From: Ktedonospora formicarum
GTDB taxonomy: Bacteria > Chloroflexota > Ktedonobacteria > Ktedonobacterales > Ktedonobacteraceae
NCBI RefSeq assembly: GCF_016587355.1
Contig: NZ_BNJF01000004.1
Coordinates: forward strand, 310,001-374,000
DNA length: 64,000 bases
Direction: 5' to 3'
Below, in pieces: positions 19,500 to 28,518 of this stretch (position 1 is the first letter of the stretch; each line of letters starts with the position of its first letter). Under the pieces are notes generated by a model, which saw nothing but the letters and a program-made list of their open reading frames with translations, ran no database searches and was not told the DNA's origin. The translations under genes were made by a program, and so were the position numbers.

Positions 19500-20499
19500 T
19501 CCTCGCCCTCAGACGGAGGGCGCAGCCCAGCCGATACCTATCACTGAGCAGATCCCACCTGCCGCCCTTTCCTTTGAGTATGAGGCGCTCTCACCCCAGG
19601 ATCGCGCCTTTGTCGAGCAGAAGACGGCTGAAACGCTGCATTTGTTGCGACGTACAGCGGAGGCAGCCATTGCCATTGGCTACAACCTCCAGGCCGTGCG
19701 TGAACGACTCCCGCATGGACAATTCATGCACTGGGTGCTGCGTGAACTGGGAATGCGACGGCAAACCTGCCAGAATTTCCTCAATGTGGCCTCTGCGTAT
19801 GGTGAGCGCCTCAACCTCGCCAAGCAGCTCCCGCTCAAAGTGCTCTATGAACTGGCAGCCGCCCCCGAAGCGATTCGCCAACAGGTCGAGGCAGCTCAGA
19901 TCCCGACCACCATCGACGCTATTCGGGCTGCGAAAGCGGACCTCAAGGCCGCGCAAGAAGCTGAGATGCAGGCAAGGCAAGAGACGGAGGCCATGCGACA
20001 GGAACTCGCGAATCTGCAAGCTCGCTCCGAGGAGATCGAACGCGCACGAACTGACGCACAGGAGGCGTTGTTCCGCTTACAAGAAGAGCGTCAGAGACAG
20101 GAGCAAGAGACGAGTGAGGAGGGAAAAGAGCCAATCATTCCACCCGACATCGAGCAACGCCTGCATACACTTCACACGCAGATTGAGACCCTCACTACCC
20201 AACGTGACACGCTCTCAGCGCAGGTCGTGAAGATGGGTGAGCAGATGCGTGGAGCCGTGCTGCAACACAACGCCCTCCCGGCGGCGCAGAAGTTTCGTCA
20301 ACGCTGGCGCAAAGCGGCAGCAGAGATGCTTCTTAGTGGCACACAGTTTGTCGCCCAGCAGCCCTCTCCGCTGGAGCTTGAAGGGCTGGAGATGGAGGAT
20401 TGGACGACTCTGGAGCGCATTGAGACGCTCCTTGGACAGGTACATGAGATGGTACAGCATATCCACGCTTCTGCATCGAACATCGTCGATGCAGAGTAA
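19486..20499 (+). CDS. DUF3102-type protein, copy 1
   Basis: A 337-aa protein. Residues 35-125 match the DUF3102 pattern (AETLHLLRRTAEAAIAIG, then QAVRERLPHGQFMHWV and a helix-turn-helix-like QTCQNFLNVASAYGERL). Residues 145-265 are a long charged coiled coil, and the C terminus has a conserved KFRQRWRKAAAEMLLSG segment. Such proteins accompany plasmids and integrative elements and may be DNA-associated; the function is not established. ATG 19486 follows AAGGAGACACC. A near-identical full copy lies at 50603-51616 and a C-terminal fragment at 24274-24599. Confidence 0.75.
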   Translation: MNHDDPRPQTEGAAQPIPITEQIPPAALSFEYEALSPQDRAFVEQKTAETLHLLRRTAEAAIAIGYNLQAVRERLPHGQFMHWVLRELGMRRQTCQNFLNVASAYGERLNLAKQLPLKVLYELAAAPEAIRQQVEAAQIPTTIDAIRAAKADLKAAQEAEMQARQETEAMRQELANLQARSEEIERARTDAQEALFRLQEERQRQEQETSEEGKEPIIPPDIEQRLHTLHTQIETLTTQRDTLSAQVVKMGEQMRGAVLQHNALPAAQKFRQRWRKAAAEMLLSGTQFVAQQPSPLELEGLEMEDWTTLERIETLLGQVHEMVQHIHASASNIVDAE

Positions 20500-20762
20500 A
20501 GGAACTTGATGCAAGAAAGCTCGTCTTTTTTAACGAGTGGAGGCACCCATTGTTGGTGCATGATCCGTTTTGCCTCCCTCTCATGTGCTTCTTTGCAGAG
20601 AGGTAGAAATAACACATCTTTACTGATCAAGGGGAAATCGTTAAGCATCCATCAGGCAAATGGCAACGATCTCCTTGAGTGGTCTGCGCAGATAGCCAAG
20701 CTTTTGAAATCTACGTTTAGAAGCCATTCAATAGCCCTGGGGAGGCATGACTTAATGAACAC

Positions 20763-20792
20763 TTGACAAACCTCCCAGGTAGGGTTTATTAT
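20763..20792 (+). promoter_or_regulatory. Promoter of the tetR gene
   Basis: TTGACA at 20763-20768 and TATTAT at 20787-20792 are separated by 18 bp, a good sigma-70-type match, 57 nt upstream of the regulator start and directly before the operator at 20802. The rest of the 350-nt gap from 20500 holds no convincing gene. Confidence 0.65.
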
Positions 20793-20801
20793 GCCACATA
20801 A

Positions 20802-20821
20802 GTTAGTTAACGATAATTAAC
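20802..20821. promoter_or_regulatory. TetR operator 1
   Basis: GTTAGTTAACGATAATTAAC, an imperfect inverted repeat of the form TTAGTTA-4-TAATTAA. It overlaps the expected transcription start of the tetR promoter, so bound protein would repress its own gene. A second copy with the same half-sites lies at 21503-21522. Confidence 0.75.
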
Positions 20822-20848
20822 CTAGATATAAAGGAGCCTCTTTACAAC

Positions 20849-21484
20849 ATGACCGATGCACAGCAGCCGCAACCAGTCAAGAGTTCTCGCATGAGCGGTG
20901 AAGAAAGGCGTAAACTCATCTTGCATTGCGCCAAACGGGTCTTCGCTCGCTCGACGTACGCGGAAGCAAGTATAAGGGAAATGGCACATGGGAGCGGGGT
21001 CACCGAGCCCATGATCTATAAACATTTTGGCAGTAAGAAGGGACTTTTTCTGGCTGTTCTGAGGGAATTTAGTTCACAATTTCTTGAACTCTATCAAAAG
21101 CGTCTGGCAGAGCGAGAAGAGAAAGATATTCTCGATGCGCTGGAACATGTGGTTCTTGATTTTCGTGAGACGATCAACGCAGACCCGGAAACGCAGCGCG
21201 TGCTCTTTCAATCTGTTCTTGAGTCGTCAGATCCCGAGATCGGTCAGGGGCTGAGTAAAAACAATCTGAAGATCTACGAGATGATTCATCACCTGGTTGA
21301 ACGGGCGCAAGCCACTGGGTCTATCGATGAGGAGCTCGATCCGGATGCTGTGGCCTGGGGCTACATGAGCATGATTCTGGCCAACCAGTATGCCTTGATG
21401 CTGAATCTTTCCAGTCGCACAGCACCTCTTCAGGGAGAAATCAGTCGAGTGTGGTTACGTGGCCTCCGTGCTCAACCGAGCTAA
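20849..21484 (+). CDS. TetR/AcrR-family transcriptional regulator
   Basis: A 211-aa repressor. Residues 15-62 form the TetR DNA-binding domain (RRKLILHCAKRVFARSTY, ASIREMAHGSGVTEPMIYKHF, then GSKKGLFLAV). The remainder is an all-helical ligand-binding domain with a TetR_C-like segment VAWGYMSMILANQYALM. It is flanked by two matching operators, one in its own promoter and one before the MFS gene, which supports autoregulation and control of the exporter. Confidence 0.93.
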   Translation: MTDAQQPQPVKSSRMSGEERRKLILHCAKRVFARSTYAEASIREMAHGSGVTEPMIYKHFGSKKGLFLAVLREFSSQFLELYQKRLAEREEKDILDALEHVVLDFRETINADPETQRVLFQSVLESSDPEIGQGLSKNNLKIYEMIHHLVERAQATGSIDEELDPDAVAWGYMSMILANQYALMLNLSSRTAPLQGEISRVWLRGLRAQPS

Positions 21485-21502
21485 AAAATTTTTACTCCTT
21501 AA

Positions 21503-21522
21503 GTTAGTTATCACTAATTAAC
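21503..21522. promoter_or_regulatory. TetR operator 2, before the MFS gene
   Basis: GTTAGTTATCACTAATTAAC shares both half-sites and the 4-bp spacer with operator 1. It starts 18 nt after the tetR stop and 125 nt before the MFS start, placing the exporter under the same repressor. Confidence 0.72.
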
Positions 21523-21646
21523 GCCTTCTCTATTCAAGAAATAACGAGAGGAAGAAATCCAAAGGGGCGTATCTTTCATCTACGACGGGAAGGAAAAAAC
21601 GGATTTACAAGATGTTTCATATCTATCATCGGACAGGAGGTTTGTG

Positions 21647-23143
21647 ATGCAATCCACAAAACATACTGGTGGACTCTCTTACAAATGGATCGTCGTTCTC
21701 GTCGTCATTTTTGGTTCGTTTATGGGCATTCTGGACCAGACCGTTGTGAATAATGCTTTGCCGCATTTACAGAGTGCCTTCGCGGTCGATTTCAATAACC
21801 TGCAATGGGTGATCACCGCCTATACCCTCACCCAGGGCATTATCACGCCAACGACGGCCTTTTTTGCCAATCGTCTTGGCATGAAGCGCTTCTACGTTAT
21901 CTCGCTCATCCTGTTTACCCTGGGTTCCGCGCTCTGCGGTCTCGCGTGGAACCTGCCAACACTTATTGTCTTTCGGATCATCCAGGCTATTGGTGGCGCG
22001 ACACTCTTCCCCCTGGCGGTCTCGTTCATCTTCTCTGAATTCCCGCCCCAACAGCGTGGCCTGGCGGCAGGTGTCCTGAGCATCTCTGCGCTAATGGCTC
22101 CCGCTGTCGGCCCGACTCTGGGCGGTTACCTGGTGACCTATGCTAGCTGGCCCCTGATCTTCTTTATCAACGTGCCAGTGGGGATAGTTGCTATCGTTCT
22201 GGCGCGGCTGCTCTTACGCGAACGTCCCGCCGCAGGTCGCTTCTCCTTCGATATTCCTGGATTTCTCCTGGCGGCGAGCGGTCTGGCAGCCGTGCTCTAC
22301 GCGTTGTCCAATGCCAGCATTTCCGGCTGGAGTTCCCCTTCCGTTCTTGTGACGCTGATTGGTGGTCTTGGTCTGCTGGCACTCTTTGCTCGTGTTGAAC
22401 TCCATCTCAGCAGCCGTGGGAAGCAACCGCTGGTTGATCTCTCCCTTTTTGCCAATGGGCCATTTCTCAGTAGTAATATTGCCAACGCCTTGGTCTCCTT
22501 TGGTTTCTTCGGGAGCCTGATTCTTCTGCCAATTTATATGCAGGAACTGCGCGGTCTCGACGCCTTTATGTCTGGTTTGTACACATTGCCTATGGCCTTC
22601 GCCTCAGTGTTGGCCGCATTGATTGGCGGTCGTCTGGTTGACCGCTTCGGCCCCCGCGTGGTCCTCTTACCGGGCCTGATTCTGGTGGGTCTCGCTACCT
22701 GGCAACTGAGCGGGGTCACGCTGACAACTTCCTACCCCTGGCTTATTCTGGTCTTTGTTGTACGCGGTCTTGGGCTTGGCCTCGTGCTCCAGCCGTTAAC
22801 CGTTTCGGCACTTTCAAAGGTATCACCGAAGCAGTATACCCAGGCTTCGTCGCTCAACACAGTCATACGCTTCGTCTTTACCTCCCTGGGTATTGCGGTG
22901 CTGGCGACCTTCGTCCAGAGCCGAGCGAGTACGCACGTCAGCGCTCTAGCCAGCCAGTTGAGAACCATATCGCCCGCTATTCGCCAGCAGGGACTGGATC
23001 TAGCCGTGCAGGACGCCTTCTGGCTCTCGCTGGTAGCGTTTGTTTTGGCCTTTATCGTTGTCTGCTTTCTTCGGGTTCCCAAACACGCTCCTGCGGAACA
23101 AGGAGAGAACAACGCTTCTGAGCGACTTGTTGTGGCTGAATAA
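21647..23143 (+). CDS. MFS drug exporter, EmrB/QacA (DHA2) type
   Basis: A 498-aa integral membrane protein with about 14 hydrophobic segments. The N-terminal helix 1 carries LDQTVVNNALPHLQ, the DHA2-type motif (motif D1), and motif A-like FFANRLGMKRFYVISL follows. Motif C is seen in SALMAPAVGPTLGGYL. Such proteins export drugs or toxic compounds using the proton gradient. ATG 21647 is six nt after AGGAGG; a GTG three codon positions of sequence earlier (21644) is too close. The gene follows tetR and an operator, so it is probably induced by the regulator's ligand. Confidence 0.92.
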   Translation: MQSTKHTGGLSYKWIVVLVVIFGSFMGILDQTVVNNALPHLQSAFAVDFNNLQWVITAYTLTQGIITPTTAFFANRLGMKRFYVISLILFTLGSALCGLAWNLPTLIVFRIIQAIGGATLFPLAVSFIFSEFPPQQRGLAAGVLSISALMAPAVGPTLGGYLVTYASWPLIFFINVPVGIVAIVLARLLLRERPAAGRFSFDIPGFLLAASGLAAVLYALSNASISGWSSPSVLVTLIGGLGLLALFARVELHLSSRGKQPLVDLSLFANGPFLSSNIANALVSFGFFGSLILLPIYMQELRGLDAFMSGLYTLPMAFASVLAALIGGRLVDRFGPRVVLLPGLILVGLATWQLSGVTLTTSYPWLILVFVVRGLGLGLVLQPLTVSALSKVSPKQYTQASSLNTVIRFVFTSLGIAVLATFVQSRASTHVSALASQLRTISPAIRQQGLDLAVQDAFWLSLVAFVLAFIVVCFLRVPKHAPAEQGENNASERLVVAE

Positions 23144-23270
23144 AGCGGTCTCAAAGGGCAAGTTCTACCGGCTAAAAAGTAGAAATGTTTTCAACAGCGT
23201 AGCTGCAAAGCATCACCAGCTTATTTTCCCAAATGTACACGATTACAAAGCTTGAAAGGAAATATAGAGA

Positions 23271-24223
23271 ATGTCAACATATGAGAAAACCACACGTGAG
23301 CGCGTAGGAATGTCGATAGCTGGCACCACATCATCTGAAGCTATTGCCGCGATTGTAGCGGCTGAAAAGGCTGGCGTGCGCCAGATATGGATGGCGCAAG
23401 GGGGCTATCTCCCGATACGCTAACGATCTTCGCAGCCGCTGCGACGCAGACGAAGCATGTTCGCATGGGAACAGCTATTGTGCCGACGTATCCACGCCAT
23501 CCCCTGGCACTGGCGCAGCAAGCCCTGGCCTTCAGTGACATCGCTCCAGAGCGTTTGCGCCTGGGTGTGGGTCCAAGCAATCGGCCGAATATTGAGGGAA
23601 GCTTTGGTATCTCAATGCAAAGCCCACAGGGGCACCTGCGTGAGTACGTGACTATCTTACGAGCGGCGCTCTGGGATGGGAAAGTTGAGCGTCAGGGGCG
23701 TTTCTTTACGGTCAAAGGCACACTTCCACGTGTGCCGCATACGCCGATTCTGGTATCGGCCCTGCGCGAGGGGGCTTTTCGCCTGGCAGGCGAGCTGACC
23801 GATGGCGCTCTCTCTTGGGTTTGTCCGGTTCCCTACCTTTTTGAGAAGGCTTTGCCAGCGTTAAGAGCTGGGGCTGCAAAGGCTGAACGCCCGGTTCCGT
23901 CCCTGGTGGCGCATATTCCGGTGGCTTTCAGCCAGGATCGGCAAGCGGTGAACATGGCGGCACGCAAGCAATTGGGATACTATGGGCAATTTCCCTCCTA
24001 TGCCAGTATGTTTGCTGAGGCTGGTTTCCCCGTTTCGCCCGAAGGTGAGTTGAGTGACGCGCTGCTTGAGAATCTGGTTATCATAGGGGATGACGCCTCG
24101 ATTTCGGAGCACTTAAAGAAACTATTGGCCTCCGGTCTGGATGAATTGCTGGTGATGCCCGTCATTGTAGCGAACGCGAAAGAGGAACGACAGCGCCTTG
24201 CTCGCTTGATTGGTCAATTATAA
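23271..24223 (+). CDS. LLM-class flavin/F420-dependent oxidoreductase (frameshifted as read)
   Basis: The N-terminal piece from ATG 23271 (GAAAGGA upstream) reads RVGMSIAGTTSSEAIAAIV and AEKAGVRQIWMAQGG, the usual start of the luciferase-like barrel, then stops. The rest continues in another frame from GLSPDTLTIFAAAATQT through TAIVPTYPRHPLALAQQA to the stop at 24223. One more G in the G5 run at 23400-23404 joins the two exactly (QGGLSPDTL). The restored protein of about 317 aa has normal length. These enzymes reduce or oxidise small molecules with F420H2 or FMNH2. It is codirectional with the MFS gene and 127 nt downstream, so it may share TetR control. Confidence 0.82.
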
Positions 24224-24273
24224 TACCGGGAGTGTTTGCCCGGGATGCTTGTGTCATTGATCGGAAGTACTTC

Positions 24274-24599
24274 GCATGCAGATTAAGACCCTCACCATGC
24301 AAAGAGACTCTCTCTCAGCGCAGGTCGCAAAGATGGGTGAGCAGATGCGTGGAGCCGTGCTACAACACAACGCCCTCCCAGCAGCACAGAAGTTTCGCCA
24401 GCGCTGGCACAAAGTGGCAGCAGAGATGCTTCTCAGTGGCATGCAGTTTGTCGCCCAGCAGCCCTCGTCATTAGAACTCGAAAGGCTAGAGATGGAGGAT
24501 TGGACAACCCTGGAGCGCATTGAGGCGCTCCTTGAGCAGGTACAGAAGATGGTCCAGCATATCCATACCACCTCATCGCATGTCATCGATGCGAAGTAA
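24274..24599 (+). pseudogene. C-terminal fragment of a DUF3102-type gene, copy 3
   Basis: From 24274 the sequence matches the end of the copy at 50603-51616 (from 51296), covering the last part of the coiled coil and the KFRQRWHKVAAEMLLSG segment through the identical C terminus SSHVIDAK. The N-terminal 230 residues are absent. The block continues past the stop into the same terminator and the same immunity-like gene as at 51.6-52.3 kb, so this is the edge of a roughly 1-kb duplication. Confidence 0.85.
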
Positions 24600-24641
24600 A
24601 AAGATAGCCCATTCTGGTCTGATGACTCTAAAGAGAAAGAG

Positions 24642-24673
24642 AAAGGGTGTGCACACGCTGTAGCACGCCCTTT
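24642..24673. terminator. Bidirectional terminator hairpin, copy 1
   Basis: AAAGGGTGTGC at 24642-24652 pairs with GCACGCCCTTT at 24663-24673 (11 bp with one G-U pair, 10-nt loop) between two convergent genes. The A/U ends suit termination on both strands. The same hairpin occurs at 51659-51690. Confidence 0.8.
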
Positions 24674-24691
24674 CTCATGAAGGAACCGGAA

Positions 24692-25295
24692 TCATTTCTT
24701 GTCTTCTGGAGCGCTGGTTGTCGGCCAGTTGAGGATGTACAGTACAGTCAGTGCATCGTCATGGAACTGATATCCCAGGCGAAACGGTGAGGACAGATGC
24801 ATCTGTGAAAAGATCCCGCTTTCGATCAGTCGCTCAAACACATGCCAGATGACAATCCGGATATTCCCTTTTACAGTAAACTACTTCCATGTAATCGTCG
24901 GCTCTCTCAGGCCCTTCGGGATAGGCATCGCTGGAAACGAATTCCTGCCATCCGTCAAAATACACCTCTCTATAGGGAGCATAGGCAAAGAGGTCGACAT
25001 TTGCAGCATATTCGACAATATCTTGAGAGAGAGAGTAACGAGCATACTGCCATGAGTTTGCGCGTTGAAGCATCTTCCCCCTTTGCTTAAGAAGAGATTG
25101 TTGGTCGTCTTGGGCCATGCGGAGTGCATTGTGTGGTGTGTCGAGAAACAGGTAAAAATCGCCATCCATGGGTATCCATCCATACGCGAAAAAGGAGCAG
25201 ATCTCATCGGGATGTTCTTCCATAAATTGGAGAAGCGCTGATTTCCCTTCAGCAAAAAGCCTCTCCTCCACCTCATGCCAATTTGGGGCAGGCAT
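24692..25295 (-). pseudogene. Immunity-like DUF4303-type gene, copy 1, disrupted by a 16-bp insertion
   Basis: Closely matches the intact gene at 51709-52296 from its start (MPAPNWHEVEERLF) through the DDYME segment. There 16 extra bases at about 24869-24884 shift the frame and the reading frame ends early at 24834. The DNA beyond still matches copy 2 down to its stop at 24692. The CSFFAYGWIP and FLDTPHNALRMAQDD segments resemble DUF4303-type proteins, which often sit near polymorphic toxins; that family call is tentative. ATG 25295 lies eight nt after AAGGAGG. Confidence 0.75.
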
Positions 25296-25322
25296 GTACA
25301 TATCCTCCTTCTCATCCTGCAT

Positions 25323-26531
25323 TCAATGTTGTTGCCCAATGGTTGAGAGGCCACATTCCAGGCAGAGAAACGCATAGAGATACCCCTCCCAAAGATATAT
25401 AGGGACTTCTTCCCATTGCCCAACAAACATCATAGAGCGCTCACACGAGGGACATATAGGATAATCTGAATATTGAGGCCAATTGGGGCAACCACCTATA
25501 TGCGTGCCATTCACATCATAGGGAGTACGGCGTTGTGGCCCAAGAAAACACTGTTGTGGCTGCAATCCAGCAATATACCTGATATCATCTGGCTCATAGA
25601 CTTGAACATGCTGAGGACGTGCTCCATTCGAGGTACTCCACTGAGCCTTTCCATGGAAATCGACGTCCATGATCACGCGATTCTCCCTAAAGCTCTGAGT
25701 AGAGAAACAATTTAAGCAGAGCGGAAGGCGGAGGCGCTCTCCTCGTTGGTGAAAGAGTTCCTCTGAGACATGTGGGAGATCTGACAAAAAGCAATCAAAA
25801 CACGAGAAGAGCTGCCTTCCACACCATCCACAGTGTTCTTCCTGGAGCGATCCGAGATTCACTCTGAGTCCTTCTTCTGACGTTCTTCGTGGAAGATCAT
25901 AGCAAGTATGGAAATACAGATCTCGTCGTCCCCCATCAGGAGTCAGTTCCCATCCAGCTTGATGCGCAAATGAGGCTGGGGTTAAGGTGACCCGTTGCCT
26001 CCACTGCTCATACTCAGGATGATATTGCCATTGAGAGAATTGTTCCTGGACACGACGGTCTCCAATCCATGCCAAAGCGCTCAAAAGAGCTGTAGGGTGA
26101 TATGGACATGGCTCGCCGGTCTGTAACAGAGTAATAATGTGGTCACGTGTCTCAGGATCGGCCTCTCGAAAGATGCTATTCGATTGAAAGTTCAAGTTAC
26201 GAGTCAACAATTGTGCATATAACCCATCCAATGAGCCGGGCACGATATCTGCAAGATAGGTAAGCATAGAATAGGGGAGGAAATCAAAGCCATCTGTTGA
26301 TCTGTCTGGCTCAACGAAGACTCCTGCATCATAGAGCTGAAGGGCGAACTTCGCAAGAACCTTCCCTTCTTGCGAAGTCAGCGAACGATAGGTTGATGGT
26401 TCATAAAACAACCCTTCAGCGGCGTAAAGTGTGTCTTGCCGCTCTTGAGAAAGCGTTTGAAAGGTATGTGAATCTACTAGCCATTGCGAGGATGAGCACA
26501 GCAACTCCGCAGCCTGAAGGACATGTAGCAC
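25323..26531 (-). CDS. YwqG/DUF1963-like protein with zinc-type Cys pairs
   Basis: A 402-aa protein. The C-terminal part has HIGGCPNWPQYSDYPICPSC followed by ERSMMFVGQ, the pattern of the YwqG (DUF1963) family; further Cys pairs (CGWC near residue 250, CLNC near 285, CLEC near the end) suggest bound metal. The N-terminal 200 residues show no family I recognise. It lies 28 nt upstream of the broken immunity-like gene on the same strand, so both may once have formed an operon. The role is unknown; YwqG-type proteins are often found in toxin-immunity neighbourhoods. Confidence 0.65.
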   Translation of the reverse strand: MLHVLQAAELLCSSSQWLVDSHTFQTLSQERQDTLYAAEGLFYEPSTYRSLTSQEGKVLAKFALQLYDAGVFVEPDRSTDGFDFLPYSMLTYLADIVPGSLDGLYAQLLTRNLNFQSNSIFREADPETRDHIITLLQTGEPCPYHPTALLSALAWIGDRRVQEQFSQWQYHPEYEQWRQRVTLTPASFAHQAGWELTPDGGRRDLYFHTCYDLPRRTSEEGLRVNLGSLQEEHCGWCGRQLFSCFDCFLSDLPHVSEELFHQRGERLRLPLCLNCFSTQSFRENRVIMDVDFHGKAQWSTSNGARPQHVQVYEPDDIRYIAGLQPQQCFLGPQRRTPYDVNGTHIGGCPNWPQYSDYPICPSCERSMMFVGQWEEVPIYLWEGYLYAFLCLECGLSTIGQQH

Positions 26532-26657
26532 TTTTTTCTCCTAATACTAGAAAAGCAGCAAAATCAAAAACAGGCCAAGGATCAAACTCTTCTGGAATGA
26601 AGACGCTCATACGATTTGCATGAGGCAATTGCTGGTTGTCTTTCAGTTGCAACGCCT

Positions 26658-27583
26658 CTACAGGTACTTAGGCACATCCCAGACGTATACAGTCCTCTCG
26701 GAGACGGAAGCGATGCGTCGACCATCGGGTGACCACTCCAGGGCCATACTCTGCGATGGGTGTCCTGAGTAGGCCAAAAGCGTCTCTCCGGTGGTGGCAT
26801 CCCAGATATGGACGCTCTCATCGGAAATCGAGGCAATGCGCCGACCATCAGGTGCCCAGGCTACAGGACTGGGTCCTCCTGGGTACGTCAAGAGCGTCTC
26901 TCCTCTGGTCATATCCCAGACTCGAACGGCCTCATCCTCATAGCTGGATGAGGCGATGCGCATGCCATCAGGTGACCAAGCTAAGGCATTCACAGGAGTC
27001 TGATACCCCGGATAGCTCAAAAGGGTCGCGGCTGTGGTGGCATCCCAGATGTGCAACCAAGAGCCAGAGGCGATACGCTGACCATCGGGCGACCAGGCCA
27101 CCACCGTGATAGGCCATGGCGGTCTTGGATCATGATTGGGCAAGTGTCCTGAATAAGTCAAGAATGGTTTCCCACTCAGCACATTCCAGAGCTGCACGGT
27201 TCGATCAAAACACCCTGAGGCAAGGGATTTACTATCAGGTGACCAGGCTACCGTGAACACCGTATCTGCATGGGGCAGGTGAAGAGTTGGCTGCCCGTGG
27301 CACCATCCCAGACGTGGACCGTTTGATCCCAGGAGCCAGAGGCAATATGCTGGCCGTCGGGCGACCACGCGACCGCAATGACCCGGTGGGCATGTCTCGA
27401 GTATGTCAAGATGTGACTTGCATTTGCCACATTCCAGATCTGCACTGTCCCATCCCAGGAAGCCGAAGCAATGCGCTGGCTATCAGGTGACCAAGCCACT
27501 GCAAATACACTATCTGCATGTCCTTGATACATACACGTAGGTTCTCTAGATATGGAAGAGGAAAGAGGAGTCATCGCCACCAT
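26658..27583 (-). CDS. WD40-repeat beta-propeller protein (frameshifted as read)
   Basis: Seven WD40 repeats can be counted, each with a VAWSPD(G/S)-x-IAS core and a VxxWD or VxIWN end, enough for one closed propeller. Repeats 1-2 are in the frame starting at ATG 27583; repeats 3-7 are in the next frame down to the stop at 26658. The break is at a run of four C on the coding strand (plus-strand G4 at 27272-27275); one more base joins them as a normal repeat 3. No kinase, NACHT or membrane part is attached. Four bases separate its start from an IS630 remnant, so the original N terminus may have been lost. Confidence 0.75.
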
Positions 27584-27587
27584 CCTT

Positions 27588-27752
27588 TTAAACGGCCAAC
27601 GCCTTGCCCAAATAGATCCACTTGAAAGGCTTGGCCATCATTCGGTTGTCATAGTCGATAAAAGCCAGCATCTTGCCCTGCAAGCCAACAATGCATCCAT
27701 CATGGAAGTTATTGAAAAGGTATACAGCTTGTTGCGTGTCATACATCGTCAT
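27588..27752 (-). pseudogene. IS630-type transposase C-terminal remnant
   Basis: A 54-codon frame whose end reads LAFIDYDNRMMAKPFKWIYL then GKALAV. This matches the C-terminal end of IS630-family transposases (FI-Y-NR-MAKPFKWTY-GK-L). The catalytic DDE part is missing, so this is a relic left when the neighbouring DNA was rearranged. The frame opens after a stop with ATG 27752 preceded by AAAGGG, but expression is not implied. Confidence 0.6.
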
Positions 27753-27904
27753 TATTTTCCCTTTGTACGTTCAAATTCGTGGAATATCAATCTCAGCCAT
27801 CGTGATAGGTCCTTCTTTCAACTGTTTCTACCTCCTTGATCATAGTCTGCCTCTCACTTCCGGGGTTCACCACACACCTCGCTACAATGCACAGATTTTG
27901 ACAA

Positions 27905-28363
27905 TCAAGATGGGGCGGAGAGAACAGTGAATGAATCAGGGAGCGCAATGTCACTCGGATAGGCAATCACTTCTCCTTTTTGGATCATTGTCACCTGCAT
28001 CATTCGTAATGCTCCAATTGCATGCCACCCATCAGTATAACGAACATGTGCCTTGGTAAAAGGCACTGAGGTAAATCGCTGGAAAGGGTACAGTGGTGCT
28101 GAATACTCGGTGGAATCAAGATGGGGATCTTCCACAATAAAATCAGCATACATCTGGCTTGAGGGATAATCGATATCAATCGTAAAGGCTGTCTGCTGTG
28201 TTACGTCTTGCAAAGGGTGCGCCACACGTTTTTGCGTCGAGCTTGTTCGGGCAATAGGAAAGATGCGACGATAGTCTGTCACACAAAGATCGACGCGGAG
28301 GACAACAGAGAGTACTGTTCTGGTTGATGACGCCAACGAACCTATCGTGAGCGTCAAGCCCAA
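27905..28363 (-). CDS. Unknown small protein
   Basis: A 152-aa frame not matched to a family. It has a plausible beta-rich pattern (TAFTIDIDYPSSQMYADFIVED, then VRYTDGWHAIGALRMMQVTM) and no membrane segment or signal. The start is uncertain. The 150 nt on either side carry no other gene. It may be another immunity-like or IS-associated protein. Confidence 0.4.
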   Translation of the reverse strand: MGLTLTIGSLASSTRTVLSVVLRVDLCVTDYRRIFPIARTSSTQKRVAHPLQDVTQQTAFTIDIDYPSSQMYADFIVEDPHLDSTEYSAPLYPFQRFTSVPFTKAHVRYTDGWHAIGALRMMQVTMIQKGEVIAYPSDIALPDSFTVLSAPS

Positions 28364-28384
28364 ATCGTCTGAATCAAAAAACGC

Positions 28385-28440
28385 GAGCGGACCGCGCCAT
28401 GCACGCGCCAGATTGGCGTATGCACGTCGCGAGTCCGCTC
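28385..28440. other. Compound inverted repeat
   Basis: GAGCGGAC at 28385-28392 pairs with GTCCGCTC at 28433-28440; inside it CGCCA at 28406-28410 pairs with TGGCG at 28414-28418, flanked by two direct copies of ATGCACG. It could fold as a two-level cruciform or a structured RNA. No known site type is recognised. Confidence 0.35.
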
Positions 28441-28518
28441 ACGCTCCTCTTGCACAGTGTCTTACTCAGCGAAGACTGAGCAGAAATGGTCGGCGTGAAG
28501 CCGCTCCGCCCATGGTCG

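Noticed and set aside
20506..20766. 86-aa frame between the DUF3102 gene and tetR
   Set aside because: No ribosome site, no recognisable pattern, and it runs into the tetR promoter.
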